Assembly (NCBI GenBank): GCA_900313675.1
Contig: OMSO01000008.1
Coordinates: forward strand, 1-54,329
Origin: an uncultured Fibrobacter sp.
Lineage (GTDB): Bacteria; Fibrobacterota; Fibrobacteria; Fibrobacterales; Fibrobacteraceae
Length of the DNA: 54,329 nt
Reading direction: 5' to 3'
Position 1 is the stretch's first letter. Each line of letters begins with the position of its first letter. The notes below the pieces were generated by a model. That model searched no databases, was not told the DNA's origin, and saw only the letters and a list, made by a program, of their open reading frames with translations. Positions 1-8,647 of the stretch are shown here, one piece after another. Both the position numbers and the translations under genes were made by a program.

Positions 1-96
1 GGCACGATTGATGGTTCCCTGCTCCGTCATGGCATCGGGGCCCACGTTTCGTGTATCAGGTACTTGCTTAGCAAGCACAACGATTTTAAGACTCAT
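1..96 (-). CDS. etfB: Electron transfer flavoprotein beta subunit, 5' part only
   Basis: Only the first 32 codons lie in the window; the gene runs off the left edge. Read on the minus strand from the ATG at 96, the peptide starts MSLKIVVLAKQVPDTRNVGP and continues with DAMTEQGTINRA. This is the characteristic start of EtfB (KIVVLxKQVPDT, then a GTxNR motif), which folds with EtfA to bind FAD and AMP and passes electrons between dehydrogenases and the quinone or ferredoxin pool. In an anaerobe it could belong to a bifurcating acyl-CoA dehydrogenase or lactate dehydrogenase system, but the partner is outside the window. No Shine-Dalgarno sequence is visible before the ATG; the upstream 160 bases are AT-rich and empty of genes. 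Confidence 0.85.
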   Translation of the reverse strand, partial: MSLKIVVLAKQVPDTRNVGPDAMTEQGTINRA

Positions 97-257
97 AATT
101 CTATAGTGTTTTAATTAGTTGATAGTTGAAACTCTGCAATGTCGCAAAATTTACAAGGTATAAAATACATTGTTTTCGCGGATGCGGCTTAGGTTTTATT
201 TGTGAATCGGCTAATTAACGCGATCCGCTTTTCTAATTAAAAACAAACGACGGGAAA

Positions 258-3062
258 TTACTTAAAATTTGCAGTCAAAGAACTTACTTCTTCGGGCATT
301 ATGGTTCGGGTCTTGGCCGTAACCTTGTCGCTCCAGCCGGTAAAGGTACCGCCGTTTTCCTGAGCCGTAATGGTGACCGGCGTTCCCTTGAAGAAGGAGA
401 CGGTCATCGAAGACCTGTCCAGAGGTAAATTATGGACTAGGATCTTTCCTGAACCGCTGACAGAAAGAGTTACCTTGGCAGGCTCCCCCAGAGCGAAAAA
501 TTCTTTCATTTCTGACAAGATAACGTCCTGGCGGGTTTCTGCAAATGTCTTTATTTTATCGAGTTGGCCGTTCATGTAAGAAGCACTTAGGCTCCATCTC
601 CGCTGATCTTTGGAGATTTGCGATTCAATTTCAGCCATCATAGTGTTAATACGTGCGAGTAATCTGGACTTTTCAAAATTCATCGACAAAAGTGCAGGGA
701 ATCGGTTGATAAAGGCGGTTTTGAAGTCCTTGTTTTCCAAAAGCCTACGAAGCAACAGCGTAGAGGCCGGACCATTGGGCCAATCGGGGCCATCTTCGGC
801 TGTTGCGAATTCAAAAATGTTGTTTTTGAATTCGCTAAACTCGTTGCCAAACCCAAAATCCATGTCATAAATGAACCATTTCCACCTGGTCTTGGGGTTC
901 GTTCCGCGCCACTTTTTCAAGTTGTTGGCGGGCCAGTCGCGGTTGTTCATGAACAGTTCCGTATGGATATAATTGATAAAATTATCCACATCAATCTGTT
1001 CTGCCATATAAGCATAATTCTTGTCATTATCTAGATGGTTCGTTGCAAGCCAATTCATTAAAGCTTCGTAATCCGCAGGTGACCCTGCCGTAGCTGAATT
1101 ATCCGCCTTCAGCAAATCTACTTCGTCAGGATTCATCCCGTAGTGGGTCTCGAAATAATATTCCGTCGAGCGTTCCCGGATATTGTGTATACCGAAATAC
1201 TCCCCGTTGTAATAAACCACCACGCCGCGCCCACGCTGATAATCTACATCCATACCCTCTGTCACAGAACTGCAAAGCCTATCGCGGATATAGTCGCCCC
1301 CAAAATTACTTCCATTGCTACGCAACAAGAACACCTTGAACTTCTTGAGATTTGGAAAATCCGGGAATAGCGGGTATTCCAATCTCTTATCACCGTATTT
1401 TTCTCGGAAAACAATAGCCACCGATTTCTTTTTGTTGGCGCGACTATAATTTCCGAAAATCTGGAAACCAGCATTTTTTGCAAAAGCCGGCGTCTTGGCT
1501 CCCTTTTCCAGAAGTTCTACAAAAACAGGTATTTCTCTGTCTTCCCAGTAATTTGCACCAAAGTGCGGTGCCTTCGCCTGGGCGTTTGGACCTTCCATGT
1601 AGATTCCCGTATCGGGATCGAACAAGGACTTTGGATTAGCCGTTAGGAAAACAACGGGAGTTTGGGGTCGCGTTTCGAATACATATGTGCGGGTCACCAC
1701 ATCGCTGGCGACGCTATTCGCAGCAAAGTTCGCGCAACGAAGGACGGTTGTGTTGACGATTCGAATGCTGTCTAAGTGGGCGCTATTTTCACTAGGGGAG
1801 GCTCCACCCAATTCGCAACGAACATTCGGCAAGCCGGAAAGGTTTATGGTAAAGATGGAGCTGTAGAACCCCGATGCTGGGAAATTCACCTTCGTTTCGG
1901 GGCTTGGTTCTCGACTTGCTGTAACGGCCTTTTGACCATAACTGAACGGTGAGGGCTCCGCATAACCCCAACCATTGTTATCACGACTCCAGCTCTTTCC
2001 TAGAGGTAATTCTGGATAGACGACGGAATCCACAAGTATTCCGTCCGGTTTCTGCAAGAACAGTGTACCACCTGTTTTTTTCAGCTTGAAATTCGCGTGG
2101 GGTTCGTGGCCGCGGTTTCTCGCGATATAGGAGTTTATCTTGAAAGCCGTCGAGCGTAGCTCCTGATCATCAGGACTAAAACGCGTGCCGTAAATATGAG
2201 CTAAATCGGGAAGCGTTGAACCCGTAGGAAGGGTAATGCGGTAGGTATAGGTTGAATCCCCATTTCCCGTAAGGACCTTGCCCCATCCTTTCCAATCATC
2301 TACGCCGGTTTGGGCCAAACGCAGCAAAAGTTTCCGGTCCTTTTCAATATAGCCAGTAAGCAAGATTTCGTTGGTTCCACTCAAATCTCGCGCATCTGCA
2401 GAATTTCCCCTGTCGCCAATTCCCACAAAGAAAGCGATAGAATGCCAACCTAGTTCTGTATTCTCGCCATAGCGCATTACCCCGCCGAATTTGCGAATAC
2501 CCGATTCATTAAAACAAGGATGGGAGCCATTCAAATACTGGACCGAACTTTCTCCCTTGATGGGAGTGTTTTGGGAATCCGTCCAAGCCCAACAACCATT
2601 GCCGACCAAATTGATTGTATCGTGGGGCGCTACGTAATCCGGAAGGTTCTTTCCCGACAGAAACACCAGTATTGTTTCGCCAGGATTTAAAGACACATTT
2701 CCGAAAGTCCATTTTTGGGGTTCACTTTTGGAATCGGTCAATATCATTCCCGACAAATCTACGACACTGTCAGTCGGGTTCAAAAGTTCTACCCAGCCGG
2801 CATCGTCACCTTCGTGGTCTTTATAGACCAAGTTGACGGGATCCACTTCGGAAAAGACAACCGAGGGGGCAATTTGCTTTTCTGGATTTTGCGTCTCGGA
2901 TGACGAAGGTGGATTTTCTCCCTGTTCTTGATTTTCCACTTCATCAAGGAGAATCTCTTCTACTGTAGTGGAATTACTACCCGAGGTGCAGGCTGTAAAA
3001 AATGCGGCAACTGCAAACTGCAAAAACAAGATTGTGGATTTCACGGCATTTCTTCGGTCCAT
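258..3062 (-). CDS. CotH kinase-family lipoprotein with lamin-tail domain
   Basis: 934 residues from the ATG at 3062. A longer reading from 3164 would overlap the preceding transporter gene and put the signal peptide internally, so it is rejected. Order: signal peptide and lipobox (FFTACTSG), Ser/Glu/Pro linker, lamin-tail domain (about residues 65-170, from VFSEVDPVNLVYKD to TINLVGNGCW), a beta-rich middle, a chitobiase-like Fn3-associated module (about 390-475), then the CotH domain (about 480-840) with the kinase-like NNRDWPANNLKKWR and KWFIYDMDFGFG motifs. The C-terminus is a short FTGWS-type beta repeat. CotH proteins are atypical protein kinases; secreted bacterial versions with lamin-tail modules are probably outer-membrane or surface proteins. 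Substrate unknown. The promoter box at 3071-3076 implies an almost leaderless mRNA. Confidence 0.85.
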   Translation of the reverse strand: MDRRNAVKSTILFLQFAVAAFFTACTSGSNSTTVEEILLDEVENQEQGENPPSSSETQNPEKQIAPSVVFSEVDPVNLVYKDHEGDDAGWVELLNPTDSVVDLSGMILTDSKSEPQKWTFGNVSLNPGETILVFLSGKNLPDYVAPHDTINLVGNGCWAWTDSQNTPIKGESSVQYLNGSHPCFNESGIRKFGGVMRYGENTELGWHSIAFFVGIGDRGNSADARDLSGTNEILLTGYIEKDRKLLLRLAQTGVDDWKGWGKVLTGNGDSTYTYRITLPTGSTLPDLAHIYGTRFSPDDQELRSTAFKINSYIARNRGHEPHANFKLKKTGGTLFLQKPDGILVDSVVYPELPLGKSWSRDNNGWGYAEPSPFSYGQKAVTASREPSPETKVNFPASGFYSSIFTINLSGLPNVRCELGGASPSENSAHLDSIRIVNTTVLRCANFAANSVASDVVTRTYVFETRPQTPVVFLTANPKSLFDPDTGIYMEGPNAQAKAPHFGANYWEDREIPVFVELLEKGAKTPAFAKNAGFQIFGNYSRANKKKSVAIVFREKYGDKRLEYPLFPDFPNLKKFKVFLLRSNGSNFGGDYIRDRLCSSVTEGMDVDYQRGRGVVVYYNGEYFGIHNIRERSTEYYFETHYGMNPDEVDLLKADNSATAGSPADYEALMNWLATNHLDNDKNYAYMAEQIDVDNFINYIHTELFMNNRDWPANNLKKWRGTNPKTRWKWFIYDMDFGFGNEFSEFKNNIFEFATAEDGPDWPNGPASTLLLRRLLENKDFKTAFINRFPALLSMNFEKSRLLARINTMMAEIESQISKDQRRWSLSASYMNGQLDKIKTFAETRQDVILSEMKEFFALGEPAKVTLSVSGSGKILVHNLPLDRSSMTVSFFKGTPVTITAQENGGTFTGWSDKVTAKTRTIMPEEVSSLTANFK

Positions 3063-3070
3063 AATAAATG

Positions 3071-3076
3071 AATATA
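3071..3076 (-). promoter_or_regulatory. TATATT-type -10 box before the CotH-like gene
   Basis: The minus strand reads TATATT here, with only 8 nt between the box and the ATG at 3062. A start site 7-9 nt downstream would place +1 at or next to the A of the ATG. The AT repeat here allows the box to be shifted by 2 nt. Confidence 0.45.
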
Positions 3077-3117
3077 TATAAAAAAACGAGAAAGCGGTCT
3101 CTGAAACAAACAGGGTC

Positions 3118-3954
3118 TTAAGATTTTTTGCGGCGAGGCCTGCGGACAATAAACAAGCAGGCACCGATAAGCACCAAAGTCACCGAAATGGCCTTGCCCA
3201 TGGGGAACGCCTCGGAGAACACCAATGCCCCCGCCAGCGTGGGAACGGCCGCTCCTACAGCGGCACTGAAGGGGATAATGAACAGCGCCCGCCCGCGGGA
3301 AAAGGAAATCTGGGAATAAAGGAAGGCTATCCCGTAGGTCGCAATGTAACCGAGAGTCCTGAAGTCCAGCAACAGGTTCGCTACCGACGAAAGTTCAATA
3401 TGGTCCAAATCGAAATCCATGGCAAGGCTCTTGTAGAAGGCCGCCGAAAGCCCAAAGCCCACTCCCATAATGAGGGAATCCACCATTTCACGATCTTTCA
3501 CAAAAAGGTGGGCAAACAGAGTGACGGCGCAAAGCCCACCGGCATAGGCCCATAACATGGGGATGTTCTGCAAGGCCGTAGATTCGCCCAGGTTTTCCAC
3601 GGAATACAAGAGACCCGCCACCACAAAGCAGATGGCCACCACGATGCGCTTGGTCAAGGCCTCCTTCAAGATGCAGAATCCCATCAGGGCGGTAAGCACC
3701 GGATTCAGGACCATCATGGGCTGGACCTGGCTCAGGTCGTACTGCGCCATGGCGATGTAGTAGCCCACCGTGGCAAGTCCGGAACAGCTGATGCCTAGCC
3801 ACCAGAACTTGTTGGTAATGACGCCCTTGAAAAATTCCCAGGGTCTGGAAGTTCCGCCGGTGCGCTTACCTACCGTAGAAACTCCGGATTTTTCCAGAAT
3901 ATTTCCACAGGCGAATAAGAAGGCGGGCCCAATTGTTAGTAGCAAAAAAAGCAT
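3118..3954 (-). CDS. EamA/DMT-family transporter
   Basis: 278 residues, almost entirely hydrophobic, with about ten transmembrane helices in two related halves of five: the drug/metabolite transporter (EamA) fold. The helix starting at MVLNPVLTALMGFCILKEAL resembles the conserved end of the first EamA repeat, and GALVFSEAFPMGKAISVTLV the end of the second. The protein ends in a basic tail (RRPRRKKS). It probably exports or imports a small metabolite across the inner membrane; the substrate cannot be told. The ATG lies 3 nt after the stop of the lytic transglycosylase gene, so the two are cotranscribed. A second, unrelated EamA gene lies at 23116. Confidence 0.85.
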   Translation of the reverse strand: MLFLLLTIGPAFLFACGNILEKSGVSTVGKRTGGTSRPWEFFKGVITNKFWWLGISCSGLATVGYYIAMAQYDLSQVQPMMVLNPVLTALMGFCILKEALTKRIVVAICFVVAGLLYSVENLGESTALQNIPMLWAYAGGLCAVTLFAHLFVKDREMVDSLIMGVGFGLSAAFYKSLAMDFDLDHIELSSVANLLLDFRTLGYIATYGIAFLYSQISFSRGRALFIIPFSAAVGAAVPTLAGALVFSEAFPMGKAISVTLVLIGACLFIVRRPRRKKS

Positions 3955-3957
3955 CTA

Positions 3958-6393
3958 CTAAATCCCTTCATAAATTTCCTGATAAATCCAGTAGTTGCCC
4001 ATGACGCGCTTTACGTAGTCGCGGGTTTCCCAGTAGCTGATTTCTTCGGCGCGGATGTCCCAGTGCTTGCCTTGACCTGCCGCCTGCCAGCGTTTGGTGG
4101 GCTTGGGGCCTGCGTTATAGTTGCCCAGAACATACATGTAGTCGTCACTGTATTCGGCTTTCAAGTCCACCAGGTAACGGACACCCAGGCGAATGTTCAT
4201 GTAAGGGTTGAAAAGGAACAGCGGGTCAAAATCGGGAATCCCTTCCTTGGCGGCCACCATCTTGCCTGTGGCGGGCATAATCTGCAAGAGCCCGCGGGCA
4301 CCTACCGGAGATGCAATCTCGAAATTGAAGATGGATTCCTGACGCATGACGCTATAGACGAAGAAGGGGTCGATTCGCGTTCCGGAATGGAACTTCACCT
4401 GGTCCTTGAAGGGAATGGGATACAGGTAATGCAGCACATCTATAGGCGGTGCCATCAGGCGACGACGGTCGATGTTGTTCTGGAACTGCCGTGCAAGCCT
4501 GTAGCCGGCGGCCACTTCACCCATTTCGTAGAAGAGCTTGCCGTATTCGTACAAGAAATCCAGTCGTTTGTAATTCTTGCGGCGCACCTCGTCGTAGAGG
4601 GCAAAGGCCTCGTCGCTGAAACCGTAAAGGAACAGATCCCGAATGCGGTTGTAGCGGACCGGGTTGTAGGTGGTGTCCGGCTTGCCGATTTTCTGGGAGG
4701 CACGAATCCAGGCCAGGGTCTCTTCGGGAGACATGGCGACCCCGTGAGCATACGGAATGTCCTTCTCCTCCATCAGCTTGTATTCCGCAAGTTTCAGGCG
4801 GCTGCGGTGGGCGTAGTAGGCCAGCGGGAAATCCCGGATACAGTCCAGATAGGCTTCACGAGCCAGGGAATCCTTGCCCAGCTTCATGTAGGCATCTCCC
4901 AAGAACATGCGGGCCCCGCTTCCGCTCCAAAGGAACGGTTCCTTGGCCGCATCGATAAAGGCATCGACGGCCTCTTGCCATTTTTCTTGCTTGTAATAGA
5001 CAAAACCGATGCGGAACTTTGCCCACTGGCGCTTCACATTGTTCTTGAACCTGCGATGGGAAAGTTTCTTGAAACACACGATGGCACTGTCGTATTTTTC
5101 GTTCTGCTCGTATTCAAAGCCCTTTATCCAGAGGTTGTTGGCGTTTTCCTTGCTGAACTGGCTTGCATCCTGTAACAGGGAATCGGTGGTCTTGATTTCT
5201 TTGGCGTATTTCTTGGCGTTGTTGCGGTACAGTTTCAAGATAGACTGCATCCACAAAGGCTTAGCCTCCACAGAATCCAACAGGAAGCGGAACTGGGCAA
5301 TAGACTCGTCTTCGCGCTTCAAACTACGAAGCGTAACAGCCCGTTTTTCCCACAGGGCAATGCGGGTGTCCATGTCCAGAGTGCTGGGCGGCAAAAGCTT
5401 CTGCAGGGAGTCTTCCGACGGCGCCACCGCGGCAGACGGATTTTTCGCAAGGGCGATAGAATCCATAATGGCGATGGAATCCAGCAGAACAAGGCAAGCG
5501 GACGCCTCGTCCTTGGCGCAGGCCATCCTGGCATAGGCAATTTTTTCGGGCAGGCTTTCCGGAGTTCCCTGGACCTTGCGCAGGCGCTGAATCGCCTTGA
5601 AGGCGGAATCCTTGTAAGCCGTAGAACTGGCCAACAGCTGGATATAAAGCTTCTTGGCCTGGGCCGGCTGCTTAAACTGTTCCAAGTACAGGGCATAGCG
5701 ATACTTGAGAGCGGCAGCGTCTTCGCCCTTGGGGTATTTTTCCAGAAACTCCTTCAGGGAATCCGCATGGGCCGCGTCGGTAAGGCTGGTGTCCGCCATG
5801 GCGGCCTCGATACGCATACGGGAGGCGGACTTGTCAAAATCGAAATCCTTGGCGTACTTGTTCCCGAGAGCAAGGGTTGCGCGCATCTTGGCGTAATCCC
5901 CCCGCATAAAGCAAGTGCGGGCCATTCGCAAAACAACGCTCTTTTCTAGAACGGAATCCCTGCTCCGCAGAGAATCGTAGGCGGCGTAGGCGCTATCCCA
6001 AAGTTCCCTGTAATAGTAATAAGCCGCCTTCGCAAAATCCTGAACGTTTTTCGAGACGGCAAAATCCGTAGAGGCCCGCTTGGAGCGTTCCGCACGAACT
6101 ACCAGGTTCTGGAAATCCTTGGGCAGAATCTTTTCTTGTTCTGCAAAGGGGTCTTTCAGGGGGACTGTCGAAATCAGGCTGTCGGTGGCGACAAATGTAG
6201 CGGGGAGAGAATCCTTCTTTGCCGTTGTCGGCTTCGGAACAACTGCTGTTGCACTGGAAGACACGATGGTTGGGGCGGAAGCAGACAATTGGGCGACAGG
6301 GGCCGAAGAAGAGACAACTGCAGAAGATACAGCAGCGGTATCAGCAAGAGCGAAGGCGACACTAAAAAAAAGGACTGTTAAAATTTTACTCAT
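3958..6393 (-). CDS. Periplasmic lytic transglycosylase, Slt type
   Basis: 811 residues. N-terminal signal peptide (MSKILTVLFFSVAFALA), then a low-complexity Ser/Ala/Val linker to about residue 60, a long alpha-helical TPR-like superhelix (about 100-620), and a C-terminal SLT (GH23) domain. The catalytic glutamate is Glu686 in SVMRQES, followed by the hallmarks SPVGARGLLQIMPATG and NIRLGVRYL, and LGNYNAGP. This is the Slt70 architecture: cleavage of the glycan strand between MurNAc and GlcNAc to leave 1,6-anhydroMurNAc, in peptidoglycan turnover or for opening the wall to envelope machines. Slt70 itself is about 650 residues; the extra length is in the linker and helical region. The gene leads a two-gene unit with the EamA gene. 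Confidence 0.92.
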   Translation of the reverse strand: MSKILTVLFFSVAFALADTAAVSSAVVSSSAPVAQLSASAPTIVSSSATAVVPKPTTAKKDSLPATFVATDSLISTVPLKDPFAEQEKILPKDFQNLVVRAERSKRASTDFAVSKNVQDFAKAAYYYYRELWDSAYAAYDSLRSRDSVLEKSVVLRMARTCFMRGDYAKMRATLALGNKYAKDFDFDKSASRMRIEAAMADTSLTDAAHADSLKEFLEKYPKGEDAAALKYRYALYLEQFKQPAQAKKLYIQLLASSTAYKDSAFKAIQRLRKVQGTPESLPEKIAYARMACAKDEASACLVLLDSIAIMDSIALAKNPSAAVAPSEDSLQKLLPPSTLDMDTRIALWEKRAVTLRSLKREDESIAQFRFLLDSVEAKPLWMQSILKLYRNNAKKYAKEIKTTDSLLQDASQFSKENANNLWIKGFEYEQNEKYDSAIVCFKKLSHRRFKNNVKRQWAKFRIGFVYYKQEKWQEAVDAFIDAAKEPFLWSGSGARMFLGDAYMKLGKDSLAREAYLDCIRDFPLAYYAHRSRLKLAEYKLMEEKDIPYAHGVAMSPEETLAWIRASQKIGKPDTTYNPVRYNRIRDLFLYGFSDEAFALYDEVRRKNYKRLDFLYEYGKLFYEMGEVAAGYRLARQFQNNIDRRRLMAPPIDVLHYLYPIPFKDQVKFHSGTRIDPFFVYSVMRQESIFNFEIASPVGARGLLQIMPATGKMVAAKEGIPDFDPLFLFNPYMNIRLGVRYLVDLKAEYSDDYMYVLGNYNAGPKPTKRWQAAGQGKHWDIRAEEISYWETRDYVKRVMGNYWIYQEIYEGI

Positions 6394-6422
6394 TCTGGTT
6401 TACGTCATGCGGTGCATCGTAT

Positions 6423-6457
6423 GTGTAGGTTGTAGGTGTTAGGTTTTAGGCGTTAGG
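6423..6457. repeat. Heptad array, NNNTAGG class, 5 units
   Basis: Five consecutive 7-mers each end in TAGG (first GTGTAGG, last CGTTAGG). It is the left arm of a composite element ending at 6564 that also contains a 9-bp inverted repeat (6474-6482 with 6519-6527), a palindromic repeat at 6501-6523 and CACA-class heptads. Confidence 0.85.
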
Positions 6458-6500
6458 GCTGATAGAGATAATTAGATGTCATTTCAAACATCTCTAGCAG

Positions 6501-6523
6501 ATCCTCGCCTACGCGAGGATGAC
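6501..6523. repeat. ATGAC-ended palindromic repeat, copy 1
   Basis: Stem ATCCTCGC / GCGAGGAT around a CTAC loop, then GAC. It is enclosed by the 9-bp inverted repeat AGATGTCAT / ATGACATCT. Same family as the copies at 10374, 28664, 48978, 52632 and 52675. Confidence 0.85.
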
Positions 6524-6529
6524 ATCTGG

Positions 6530-6564
6530 CATCACTCACACCACACATTTCACATTCCACATTA
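6530..6564. repeat. Heptad array, CACANNN class, 5 units
   Basis: Five 7-mers (CATCACT, CACACCA, then three of form CACATTN). The last unit contains the ptsI stop codon (TTA on this strand, 6562-6564), so the array abuts the end of the gene exactly. Confidence 0.8.
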
Positions 6565-8397
6565 TTTCCCATCCACCTGGCCCACAAAGCTGGAAATACC
6601 CAAGTCCGTAATGGTCTGGGCATACTTCTTGTGCATATACTCGTTCACGTTGTCGGAATCGTCCATCTGCAAAACGGTCAGGGCGGACTCGCGAACGTCT
6701 TCGTAGTTGATGGAACGGATAATCTTCTTGGTGGCCATGACACTCCAGGGCGTCATGGAAAGTTCATCCACACCAAGCCCAACGAGCAAAAGCACACTCA
6801 TGGGGTCCGCACTCATTTCTCCGCAGACCGCCACAGGAATTCCTTCGCGGTGCGCCGCCATCACCACACGGTTGATCATGTGCAGAATGGCCGGATGGTG
6901 AGGTTGGAACATTTCGGTGATAAGTTCGTTGGTCCGGTCCACCGCCAAGGTAAACTGAATCAGGTCGTTGGTTCCGATGCTGAAGAAATCCACTTCCTTT
7001 GCAATCAGGTCCACCAGCATCACGGCGGCAGGCACTTCTATCATGGCTCCAATCTTGATATTGCCTACCTGCACTCCTTCGGCCTTCAGCTCGTCGGCAC
7101 AGCGCTTGATATACGCCTTCGCCTTGCGGAGTTCGTTGAGCCCGGAAATCATGGGCAACAAAATCCTGAGATTCCCGCTCTTGTTGGCCCGGAGCAACGC
7201 CCGCAATTGCGTACAGAAAATGTCTTCGCGACTGAGGCACACGCGGATAGAGCGCCAGCCCATGAAGGGGTTGGCCTCGTTCACGGCGGTAAGGCCCGCC
7301 ACCAGCTTGTCGCCACCGGCATCCAGGGTGCGGATGGTCACCGGGCAGGGCGACATGGTAGAAAGGATTTCTTCGTAGGCTGTTTCCTGCTCGCTTTCGG
7401 TGGGAGCGTCCTTCTGAAAGAACAAGAATTCCGAACGGTAAAGACCGATACCTGTGGCTCCGAAATCTGTGACCTTCGATGCTTCCGACGGAAGTTCGAT
7501 GTTGGCGTGGAGCGTAATGTACTTGCCGTCACGGGTCATGGGCTCCAGACGGCGCATGGTGAACAGTTCCCGACGCTGGCGTTCAAAGACCTCTTGCCGT
7601 TCGTGGAACTTGCGGATGTCCTCTTCGTCCGGGTTGACAATGACCATGCCGCCGGTACCATCTACAATGATGGTATCACCGGCGTTCACCTGGGCAGCTA
7701 CGTTCCTAAGGCCCGACACCGCCGGAATCTGCAACGACCTGGCAAGAATTGCCACGTGGCTCGTGCGGCCACCCGTATCCATCACCAGGGCGCTGACCTG
7801 ACCGGGCTTGATGGCAATGAGCATGCTGGGCATGATTTCATGAGCCGCCAGCACCACGCCCTGTTCCAGAGCCACGTCCTCCAGTACCGGACCGGAATCG
7901 TCCAGGGCGGTCATCAGGCGGTTATACAGGTCCCGAAGGTCTACCGCCTTGTCCCGCATGGCCGGGGAATTGATCTTCTCGAATTTCTCGATGTAGTTGC
8001 CCAGCACCACGTGCACCGACCAGCGGGCCGTCTTGTGCTTTTTCTTGACCATTTCCAGGACGCCGTTCACCAGGCCCGGGTCCTGCAAAATCATCAGGTG
8101 GGTTGCAAATATCAAGCTGTCGTGGACGCCTGTGCGGGTTTCAGAAATTTCCTTGATCTGGCCAATTTCTTTTGCCGTCTTGCTCACGGCCTTCAAGAAC
8201 AGCTGTTCTTCGGTGGTGACCCGGCTTTCGGGGATGGTTTCTTCGACGACGGAAATTTCCCTGTTGGTAATCGGGAAAACTTTGCCCATGGCAAAGCCCG
8301 GCGACGCAGGGACGCCCACCAATACAATACGTAATGGTTTCTTGGATGTCTTGGAGCTAGAAGACCCCTTAGCCTGCTTCTTCGTTGAAGTTGTCAT
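6562..8397 (-). CDS. ptsI: PTS enzyme I (phosphoenolpyruvate-protein phosphotransferase)
   Basis: Enzyme I takes phosphate from PEP and passes it to HPr. I chose the ATG at 8397 (611 residues): GGAG lies 10 nt upstream inside ptsH, and the start overlaps the ptsH stop by 29 nt. Frame-open sequence continues to 8445. The first 20 residues are a Ser/Lys-rich extension not usual in EI; family sequence starts at GVPASPGFAMGKVFPI. The phosphorylated histidine is His214 in GGRTSHVAIL, the PEP-binding domain carries LYRSEFLF and EVPAAV, and the active-site cysteine is Cys525 in VAVCGEMS. Full family length (about 570) is present, so the enzyme should be active. No EIIA, B or C component is nearby. 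Confidence 0.95.
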   Translation of the reverse strand: MTTSTKKQAKGSSSSKTSKKPLRIVLVGVPASPGFAMGKVFPITNREISVVEETIPESRVTTEEQLFLKAVSKTAKEIGQIKEISETRTGVHDSLIFATHLMILQDPGLVNGVLEMVKKKHKTARWSVHVVLGNYIEKFEKINSPAMRDKAVDLRDLYNRLMTALDDSGPVLEDVALEQGVVLAAHEIMPSMLIAIKPGQVSALVMDTGGRTSHVAILARSLQIPAVSGLRNVAAQVNAGDTIIVDGTGGMVIVNPDEEDIRKFHERQEVFERQRRELFTMRRLEPMTRDGKYITLHANIELPSEASKVTDFGATGIGLYRSEFLFFQKDAPTESEQETAYEEILSTMSPCPVTIRTLDAGGDKLVAGLTAVNEANPFMGWRSIRVCLSREDIFCTQLRALLRANKSGNLRILLPMISGLNELRKAKAYIKRCADELKAEGVQVGNIKIGAMIEVPAAVMLVDLIAKEVDFFSIGTNDLIQFTLAVDRTNELITEMFQPHHPAILHMINRVVMAAHREGIPVAVCGEMSADPMSVLLLVGLGVDELSMTPWSVMATKKIIRSINYEDVRESALTVLQMDDSDNVNEYMHKKYAQTITDLGISSFVGQVDGK

Positions 8398-8641
8398 GGA
8401 ATAACTGCTCCAACTTCTGCACGACCAGTTCTTCGTCTTCGCCATCCACCTCGAACTTCACCTCAGAACCCAGGGGAATGGCGAGCATCATCACGTTCAA
8501 AATGCTCTTGGCATTGGCCTTGGAACCATCAAAAATTATGGAGACGTCACTCTTGGCAGGTCCCGTAATATCAACAATCATCCCCGCAGGGCGGGCATGA
8601 ACACCAAGTTTATTGGTCACCGTAAGCGTCTTTACAATCAT
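8369..8641 (-). CDS. ptsH: Phosphocarrier protein HPr
   Basis: 90 residues, the normal HPr length. His15 in GVHARPAG is the residue phosphorylated by enzyme I. Ser46 in NAKSILNVMML sits where HPr kinase/phosphorylase phosphorylates HPr, so both the transport and the regulatory phosphorylation sites are kept. The gene follows mlaD by 6 nt and overlaps ptsI by 29 nt, giving a three-gene operon. With glucokinase in the same window and no sugar-specific PTS protein, I infer a regulatory role (carbon or nitrogen control) rather than sugar uptake, but PTS permease genes could lie elsewhere. Confidence 0.95.
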   Translation of the reverse strand: MIVKTLTVTNKLGVHARPAGMIVDITGPAKSDVSIIFDGSKANAKSILNVMMLAIPLGSEVKFEVDGEDEELVVQKLEQLFHDNFNEEAG

Positions 8642-8647
8642 AGCCCC

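Noticed and set aside
3062..3164. Longer start for the CotH-like protein
   Set aside because: It would overlap the transporter gene and place 34 unrelated residues before an otherwise normal lipoprotein signal.
4063..5175. 370-codon plus-strand frame opposite the lytic transglycosylase gene
   Set aside because: Antisense shadow produced by GC-biased third positions; no start signal or recognisable domain.
6631..8334. 567-codon open frame on the plus strand opposite ptsI
   Set aside because: Exact shadow of a well-conserved gene; the protein is His/Gly-rich and matches nothing.
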